64,000 nt of DNA, taken from Nectonema munidae (lineage: Eukaryota; Nematomorpha; Nectonematoida; Nectonematidae). The position numbers and the translations under genes are program-made. The stretch spans positions 496,001-560,000 of the forward strand of contig JAUIRK010000885.1 in the NCBI GenBank assembly GCA_030549495.1, read 5' to 3'. Under the pieces are notes generated by a model. The model worked only from the letters and a program-made list of their open reading frames with translations. It was not told the DNA's origin and ran no database searches. Positions 57,941 through 64,000 of the stretch are shown in pieces; the stretch's first letter is position 1; each line of letters opens with the position of its first letter.

Positions 57941-60048
57941 GTTATAACCTTATAACTCAGGGTCTATATTATATAGTACCTTGAAAATATAAAATTATAT
58001 AGTTTGGAACGCATAACACTTTATATATCAGAAATATATCTTATAAAATATTCCTTCAAATTTTACATAAAATATATGTTTTATACTAAATCGGCCATGC
58101 TGGTTTCATTTCTGGACTCATTTTTTACATTTAGGTTTTGAAAATACCTATAAGTGTTAATCAAATTTGCGATTTACTTATAAAAATTGTCTCCAAAAAT
58201 ATTCTTTCAAATTTTACATAAAATATAAGTTTTTATACCAAATCGATCATGCTGGTTTCATTTCTGTACTCATTTTTTCCATTTAGGATGTGAAAATACC
58301 TATAAGTATCAATCAAATTTGCGTTTAATTCTAAAATTTGTTTCAAAAATATTGATTCAAATATATGTTTTTATACCAAATCGATCATGCTGGTTTAATT
58401 TCTGGACTCAGTTTTCGCATTTAGAAGTTTTACTAGCAGTGTCAATCAAATTTGTGGTTTACGTTTGAAAATAGTTTTATTTCTGAAATCAATTTTTGCA
58501 TTTAGAAATTTTAAAATGTCTGAAAGTGTCAATCAAATGTTCGATTTACATCTAATGTCTACTTTAAATAAAATATCTGTTATGTCAAATGAAAGATGCT
58601 GGTTTCATTTTTTGACTCAGGTTCGCATTTATGGTTTACTTCTAGATACTGTCTCCAAAAAAAATATCTCTTTCAAATAAAATATCTGTTTTTATACCAA
58701 ATCGACTATGCTTATTTTATTTCTGTACTCCATTTTGGCTATTAAGGTTAAAAAATATCTTGTGGTAATTGAATTAGTGATGTATTCCTGAAAATCAGTT
58801 CTATAATTTTTTTTCAAAAAATCCTTGCATATTAGGCATATAGTAAAAATGTGTTTTTTTCTATATTTTGGCTTATAATACTTTCTTCAATCATCTTAAG
58901 TATGAAATATTTATTTTAAAAAAACCTATTATAAATTTTTTGAAGATTAGTATGAGAGAAGGAAGCAATCTGAAAACTAATTGAAAAGACAACGTGTGAT
59001 CAAAAGAAATAATTTAAAAAATGTGTATCTTGACTAAATGGAAGATCTACCAGGTTTTAATAAACTAGGAAGTGATGTAGTGATCTAATATTAGGTGTTT
59101 CAAAAAGATTTTGATAGTGAAAAAGAGTTTCTCTTTTACAAATTAAAAATATTCAAATTATAGCTTATCATCTAGGATTACAATTAAAGTTTTTTCAAAC
59201 AGACATTGAAGAAAAAAAATTTTTATTGAAAAAAGGGGACAAGGAAAGAATCTTTTAAGAAAGAAAAAAAAAGAACGTAAAGGTTTTTGCAAACTATTGA
59301 TTTCATAAAAAATGAACATCACCATTAAATTCTACATACTTGAAATGTACAAAAAACTTTTTATAAGAATAAAAATTTTAATTTTGAAATGGGTAAAATA
59401 TTTAAATTTGTCAGGTTTGACTGATTATCATAAAAAAAAAAAGGAATATCACCAGTAAACACAGCGTACTTGAAAATGGGTATATATGTGTAAAAAACTT
59501 TATAAAATTATTTAGATAAAAAGTTTTTTTGAGATGAGCTGTCAAATATGAATAAATTTATTGACAGGTTTGATTGATTTTCGTAAAAAAATGAATATCA
59601 CCACTGAATTCAGCATACTTGAAAATAGGTATATATGTGTAAAAAACTCTATATAATTATTTAGATAAAAAGTTCCTTTTTGATGTGAGCTGTCATATAT
59701 GAATAAATTTTTTGACAGGTTTGATTAATTTTCGTAAAAAAATGAATATCACCACTGAATTCAGCATACTTGAAAATGGGTATATATATGTAAACAACTT
59801 TCTATAATTATTTCAAAAAAAAAGTTCGTTTTTTGATGAGCTCTCAAATATAAATCAATTTTTTGACAAGTTTGATTAAAAAAATGGACATCACCACTGA
59901 ATTCAGCATAGTTGAAATATATATGTAACATTAAAAATATTTATAAAAACCTATTAATATCTGAGAAAAGATATTTAAAAAAAAGATTTAAAAGCACTTT
60001 ACGCCCCAGCATGAGAGGACAAATTTAGTCCAGCACTAATAGGGTTAA

Positions 60049-60309
60049 AAAGTAGGCGTTTGGCTTCTAGAGCAATTTGTAATGAAAAGTTAGTCGGAAA
60101 GATCTAAATTAGCAAGTAAAATAAACTTACGCTAAATTTAAGTCAAGAATACGCCTATGTTGACATGTTTTAGTTAGTTTAATTGTAGAAATATTTTTAT
60201 CAAACATACCGATAGATTTTTGATAATATTCTGAGTCGCTATAGGGAGAAAAAATGAAATTTATTAAAAATCTAGTTAGGATATTTTCATTCAAAATTAT
60301 ATATAGTCT
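60049..60309. terminator. 3' flank of PRPF8 with poly(A) signal
   Basis: On the minus strand AATAAA lies at 60265-60260, about 45 bp beyond the PRPF8 stop. There is no A-tract that would mark a retrocopy. Confidence 0.55.
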
Positions 60310-63300
60310 TCAGGAGTATAAATCTTCTTTATCGATTCCTACATTTTCCGTTTCTTCAATAGAAGAAAAATTCAAAAAGTGACTGGGACGATGTATTTCA
60401 TGGTAAAATTCTTTTGGATCAGAAATAATAAGGTCGTACTGCATTTTTGGATCATGCCTCACACCAATGAAGTTATAATTCCAAGATCCTTGAGCAGGAA
60501 CCATGAAAAATCCTAAAAACCTATCTGAAAGCAGCATTTGAATGCGCTCGTAATGAGAAGGAATGTAGCCTTTCGGATTATTTCCTTTATCACTGTTGGT
60601 TCGACCCCACTCAAAGCCGCCAGGAGTGAGTTTATAGGCAGTCAGAGAGCAGGAACCAGGAGTGAAGCTGCAAGTAATTATAATGGTCTTCTCGCCGTCC
60701 CACTCGGGATTATCAGCCATTATTTTGGCGTGCATAGTGATATCTTGGGGAGAAAGTTGAGGCAATTCATTGGGTTGAGTGTGAATCCAACCCAGCGGTT
60801 CCATCTCCTTCAAATACGAGTGCTGTGGCAAAGTATGAGGCAGGTTGACAGTTTGATGAGTTCCCCACTGTGGAACCATAACAACGCATTTTATTTCTTT
60901 GACTTGTGGATTATCAGCTGGACTAGAGCCGTATAAATATCCTGCTATTTGTGCTCGTAGATCAGAAATACATATAAATTTCTTTAAAATATTTTTAGGC
61001 ATGATATAGGTGTATCCAGTTTCCTTAATGTCATCCGATGAAACGTAAATGTGGCCAGTTCTTAGGTGAAGATTCGTAGCAGAAATGGCCCTAATTCTCC
61101 ATTCAGTTTTGCTGGAAAACGTTTGTTGTTCATAATTAGATGTAGTCGATGTAATTATTTCATCGCCATGTTTATTTACAGATCTAGTCGTAACGGCTGT
61201 CATTTGACTTTGCTCTTTTGTTTGCTTTTCAATCTCCGCTATCTGTTGTCTTTGCGCAGAAGGAGCAGATATTTCCATTCCTAAAATTATGTCCCTAATT
61301 TCAGATTGAGTTAGAGATGCCACATTCACATTATTCTTCTTTCCGTAATCTGCTAGAATTAAATCTTTCAATGAAACTTCGACTTTAATCCACTCTTCAT
61401 CAGTGAGAGTAGGCCAAATGTGGTGAGGCTCGGTAATCGTTGTTTTTTCGGGCTTGAGAATGACCCTTGTTCTATCGTTGTTAACATGCAAAGCTCTGAG
61501 AATTAAAATTAATCTGCTAAAAGCAGTGTAGGATGAAATTGTTTTTAGCCAATCATCATAGAGATTGAAAAGAACCATTTGAGGTTCTTGAGCTTTTAAT
61601 ATTAGATCTCCAAACTTTTCAACTTTCAAGCAAGCTTGAAAAGGCAACATCAATTCACTCCCTTTCAAAACAATATTAGGAAAATCAAGCAAATGTACCT
61701 CCAAAGGATCTAACATATTTTTTCGCGTTACAATAATTTGTTTAGGTTGTTCTTCAACTGGCAAAGAACGAATCAAAGCTGCGACTTCTTCAGCCGTCTT
61801 CCATTTTGCAAGCTGTCCTAAGCGTTTTTGCCCAGCCCAAACGGACGTGTGAATAATTTTCAAAAATAACTGACCTGTCCTTGGATTGAATATAAAGATT
61901 GCTCCGTTAATTGGCTTAGTAGTCAAGTTGCCCTCAAAAGTTTTGTGTATGGTAACGCGATAGACATTTGTATCATCAACAAACCATATGATTTGATTAG
62001 AAAATAATTCTCCATAGTTTTGGCTGGATAAAAAGGGCTCAGTTGGTTCGCTAGAATATAGAGCCAGACCTTTTCGAATGCGTTCACGAAGTACATAAAG
62101 AGCAGGATTCGCTTTAATGATTTTAACCATAGCTTGTTGAAGCAAAGTCTTGATACCAGGAAACCAATTGCCATAACCACTCCATAAATTGTAGGCCAGA
62201 TCAACAGCTATCAGCGATCCTGTAGGAGAAGGGTAAATACTCATGTTATCAGTCGTGTAATCAAGAAACTTGGCTCTAGAATATCTTTCGACATCATGTG
62301 AATCATAGTCACCCCATCTAAGTTGGACATCCATCCAATACTTTTGAGTTGTTGTGCTATCCATAACATCTTTCGTATCGGATATCAATGAAGGTCTTGA
62401 AGCATTCCATTTATATGTCGCAAATAGAAGAATATCAGCGCAGCTCGAATTCATTTTATATGATTTTCTTGGATGAATTGTCTCTTTTTGAACAGTTTCA
62501 ATTTCTAAAGCGTCAAGTTCTTGATCCAAAACTTGACACAAATCCATGACAATACTTTCGTGTATCTTTTGCCACAAATGAGCGCGAAATATTTGAATCA
62601 AAGAAATTTTCAAGGTTGGAATCTTTCCATGCATAAATATACCAGTTAAATCAAGTTGAACTTGAAAACCAACATAAACGTTCGCTCTGTTAATAGTTGG
62701 GGACCACCAAAGCGTAAACCTTCTATTAGGAATTTGATTCAAACCAGAGCGTTGTGCATTAGTTAGCTTCTTATACTTCATTTGTTCTTCAAAACCGGTT
62801 GCCTTCTCCCAAAATAAACCTTCCCATGTAGGGAAATAAGTTCCTTTAAACAAGCTATGCTCTAGAATTCCCTCAACTCCACCTAAAGCTTGAATCATAT
62901 CTGTTCTGTAGTTATTTAAATTCCACAACTTTCCATCGTGTCTTTGATGCGTCCACCAAAAAGGACTAAGCTTGAGCAATGAGTACATCATGAAGTAAGT
63001 CCTAACTCGCCAACCTTTATCATATGCAAGTGTGTGGCGATCTTTTTGAAAGAGTGTGTTAATACGAGGAATTCCTCTATCCCAGCTGTCTTCAAGATCT
63101 TCAAGCGTTAGACGTCTATTTTGAGCATTTGCTTCTTGTCTTTTAAGTGCGTACTCCGCCCAAACGCGTTGAGAGTCAATGAACTCCGATTCCCATGGCT
63201 GAATGTAGCGATACAAATTCGGAATCAATTGATCTTCATCATGACTCATGCCTGATCTGAAGTGCGTTATCGATACTTCAGTTTGCTGAGACCACTTCAA

Positions 63301-64000
63301 ATCGGCTTGAGGAATTAAAACATGCCCCATAGAAAGCATACCCAGGCCTCCTAACTCTTTAGGAGTGTAAAATACAACAGGAGGAAAACGATTTGGCATT
63401 TTTGAATTCAATCCGATCTTCACACGCGTCTGAATTTTGTTTTCGCATTTAACAAGCAAGTCCAACAAATCTTGAGTGTTAACAACGCCTTCTCTGAAAT
63501 AAGTCATCAAGCCAACCAAAGTTGTGTTCCATTTATTAATGATTTTTGTAAAAGTAGTTGATCCTGACGCCATTAAAATCATTCTTACTCTATTATGGAA
63601 GCGGTTCATTGATTCTTTGTCAACTTTTAAAAAACATTGCGCGGTACGCTCTTTCGTAACTTCATTCTGCAAATTCCAAACACCGTCTTTATGAGTATAT
63701 TCTTGATGTGATACTCGACACTTTGGCAAAATTCGACACTCAAATCCACACATATCGAACAATAAATTAGGGTTGTCTTTACTGTAGACCGACACAAAGC
63801 TGTCTTCCCATAAAACTGTGGATACAGACCGTGGCAATCTATTTTTAATATCCCAGAAAACTGCTCTACCCAAATTAACATCATGCTTCATTAATCTCAT
63901 TCTACAATCTCTAGGCCAGCATTTCTTGTTATTGTAACCAACTATGTTTTCGTTATTAGGATCTGGATGCTCTGTAAGATATCTTTGAATCAAATCTTTA
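60310..64000 (-). CDS. PRPF8: Pre-mRNA-splicing factor 8, C-terminal half (gene runs off the window)
   Basis: PRPF8 is the central scaffold of the U5 snRNP and cradles the catalytic RNA of the spliceosome. This uninterrupted 3.69-kb frame gives about 1230 residues, roughly half of the ~2300-residue family. It enters the window at 64000 already inside the protein ([18 protein letters not shown]), so the true start lies outside. Visible in order: the RT thumb/linker region ([20 protein letters not shown]), the endonuclease-like region ([20 protein letters not shown]), the RNase H-like domain ([20 protein letters not shown]) and the C-terminal Jab1/MPN domain ([31 protein letters not shown]). 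It ends at DKEDLYS and TGA (60310). Conservation is very high. About residues 344-356, the stretch [12 protein letters not shown] departs from what I recall of the metazoan consensus. No intron is present in this part. AATAAA follows at 60265. Confidence 0.96.
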   Translation of the reverse strand, partial: KDLIQRYLTEHPDPNNENIVGYNNKKCWPRDCRMRLMKHDVNLGRAVFWDIKNRLPRSVSTVLWEDSFVSVYSKDNPNLLFDMCGFECRILPKCRVSHQEYTHKDGVWNLQNEVTKERTAQCFLKVDKESMNRFHNRVRMILMASGSTTFTKIINKWNTTLVGLMTYFREGVVNTQDLLDLLVKCENKIQTRVKIGLNSKMPNRFPPVVFYTPKELGGLGMLSMGHVLIPQADLKWSQQTEVSITHFRSGMSHDEDQLIPNLYRYIQPWESEFIDSQRVWAEYALKRQEANAQNRRLTLEDLEDSWDRGIPRINTLFQKDRHTLAYDKGWRVRTYFMMYSLLKLSPFWWTHQRHDGKLWNLNNYRTDMIQALGGVEGILEHSLFKGTYFPTWEGLFWEKATGFEEQMKYKKLTNAQRSGLNQIPNRRFTLWWSPTINRANVYVGFQVQLDLTGIFMHGKIPTLKISLIQIFRAHLWQKIHESIVMDLCQVLDQELDALEIETVQKETIHPRKSYKMNSSCADILLFATYKWNASRPSLISDTKDVMDSTTTQKYWMDVQLRWGDYDSHDVERYSRAKFLDYTTDNMSIYPSPTGSLIAVDLAYNLWSGYGNWFPGIKTLLQQAMVKIIKANPALYVLRERIRKGLALYSSEPTEPFLSSQNYGELFSNQIIWFVDDTNVYRVTIHKTFEGNLTTKPINGAIFIFNPRTGQLFLKIIHTSVWAGQKRLGQLAKWKTAEEVAALIRSLPVEEQPKQIIVTRKNMLDPLEVHLLDFPNIVLKGSELMLPFQACLKVEKFGDLILKAQEPQMVLFNLYDDWLKTISSYTAFSRLILILRALHVNNDRTRVILKPEKTTITEPHHIWPTLTDEEWIKVEVSLKDLILADYGKKNNVNVASLTQSEIRDIILGMEISAPSAQRQQIAEIEKQTKEQSQMTAVTTRSVNKHGDEIITSTTSNYEQQTFSSKTEWRIRAISATNLHLRTGHIYVSSDDIKETGYTYIMPKNILKKFICISDLRAQIAGYLYGSSPADNPQVKEIKCVVMVPQWGTHQTVNLPHTLPQHSYLKEMEPLGWIHTQPNELPQLSPQDITMHAKIMADNPEWDGEKTIIITCSFTPGSCSLTAYKLTPGGFEWGRTNSDKGNNPKGYIPSHYERIQMLLSDRFLGFFMVPAQGSWNYNFIGVRHDPKMQYDLIISDPKEFYHEIHRPSHFLNFSSIEETENVGIDKEDLYS

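Larger units (their letters stand above)
56704..60044 (+). mobile_element. TTAA-class satellite-containing element with a hAT insertion
   Basis: The right end CAGCACTAATAGGG (60031-60044) is followed by intact TTAA (60045-60048). The left end is decayed beyond recognition, but TTAA (56700-56703) and the leader from TTCACTAAAAAATCAATTG onward are clear. Left-array monomers occupy 58000-58740, the shared middle 58800-59200 and right-array monomers 59290-59960. About 460 bp of the middle found in the 47279 copy are missing. Confidence 0.82.

Noticed and set aside
60310-64000. PRPF8 as an intronless retrocopy
   Set aside because: The frame is perfectly open over 3.69 kb and the flank has no A-tail or target duplication. 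A single large 3' exon of the real gene is simpler.

Overview
The window looks like AT-rich nuclear DNA of an animal, most likely an arthropod. The evidence is two spliceosome-era housekeeping genes (a mitochondrial methionyl-tRNA synthetase with 54-55 bp and multi-kilobase introns, and PRPF8) set in a dense graveyard of metazoan transposons (piggyBac, hAT, MULE, Tigger/pogo, Jockey-like LINEs). A crustacean such as a parasitic copepod would fit, but that is a guess. There are no prokaryotic operons, rRNAs or CRISPR arrays.

Layout. 0.8-6.1 kb: two broken piggyBac elements (A on +, B on -); B lies inside an old satellite-like repeat. 6.1-6.8 kb and 22.96-25.36 kb: two parts of what seems to be one Jockey/R1-like LINE, split by a TTAA-class repeat element whose two ends lie at 6.808 and 22.960 kb. 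Between those ends sit a piggyBac fragment (C), 335-bp tandem repeats, an apparently intact 7-exon FLYWCH/MULE-transposase gene (11906-15294, minus) with a core-deleted piggyBac (D) in its first intron, a piggyBac (E) carrying a retroelement that itself carries a hAT MITE, and a 1.8-kb foldback palindrome. 25.6-32.7 kb: a decayed member of an unnamed conserved protein family, a LINE fragment and piggyBac F. 32.8-34.0 kb: a MITE with minisatellite ends.

36.4-52.7 kb is the MARS2 gene (+). Its 10-kb first intron holds a 6.1-kb hAT element (nested with a hAT MITE and with a Tigger remnant that contains piggyBac G) and a second hAT MITE with its own insertion. Its 4.6-kb second intron holds a complete 3.2-kb TTAA repeat element. 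Introns 3 and 4 are only 55 and 54 bp. 54-60 kb: a LINE fragment, a stray 117-bp copy of part of PRPF8, a hAT MITE, and another TTAA repeat element with a hAT inserted in it. 60.3-64.0 kb: the C-terminal half of PRPF8 (-), running off the window edge.

Most insertions were defined from their own ends: exact or near-exact 8-bp duplications for hAT-like elements, TTAA for piggyBac, TA for Tigger. Four were also confirmed by unoccupied copies of the same target inside this window. The most unusual signals are a shared palindrome architecture at piggyBac ends (second palindrome copy 177-178 bp inward in three unrelated families), the TTAA element built from two different internal satellites, the foldback palindrome, and the intact MULE gene.
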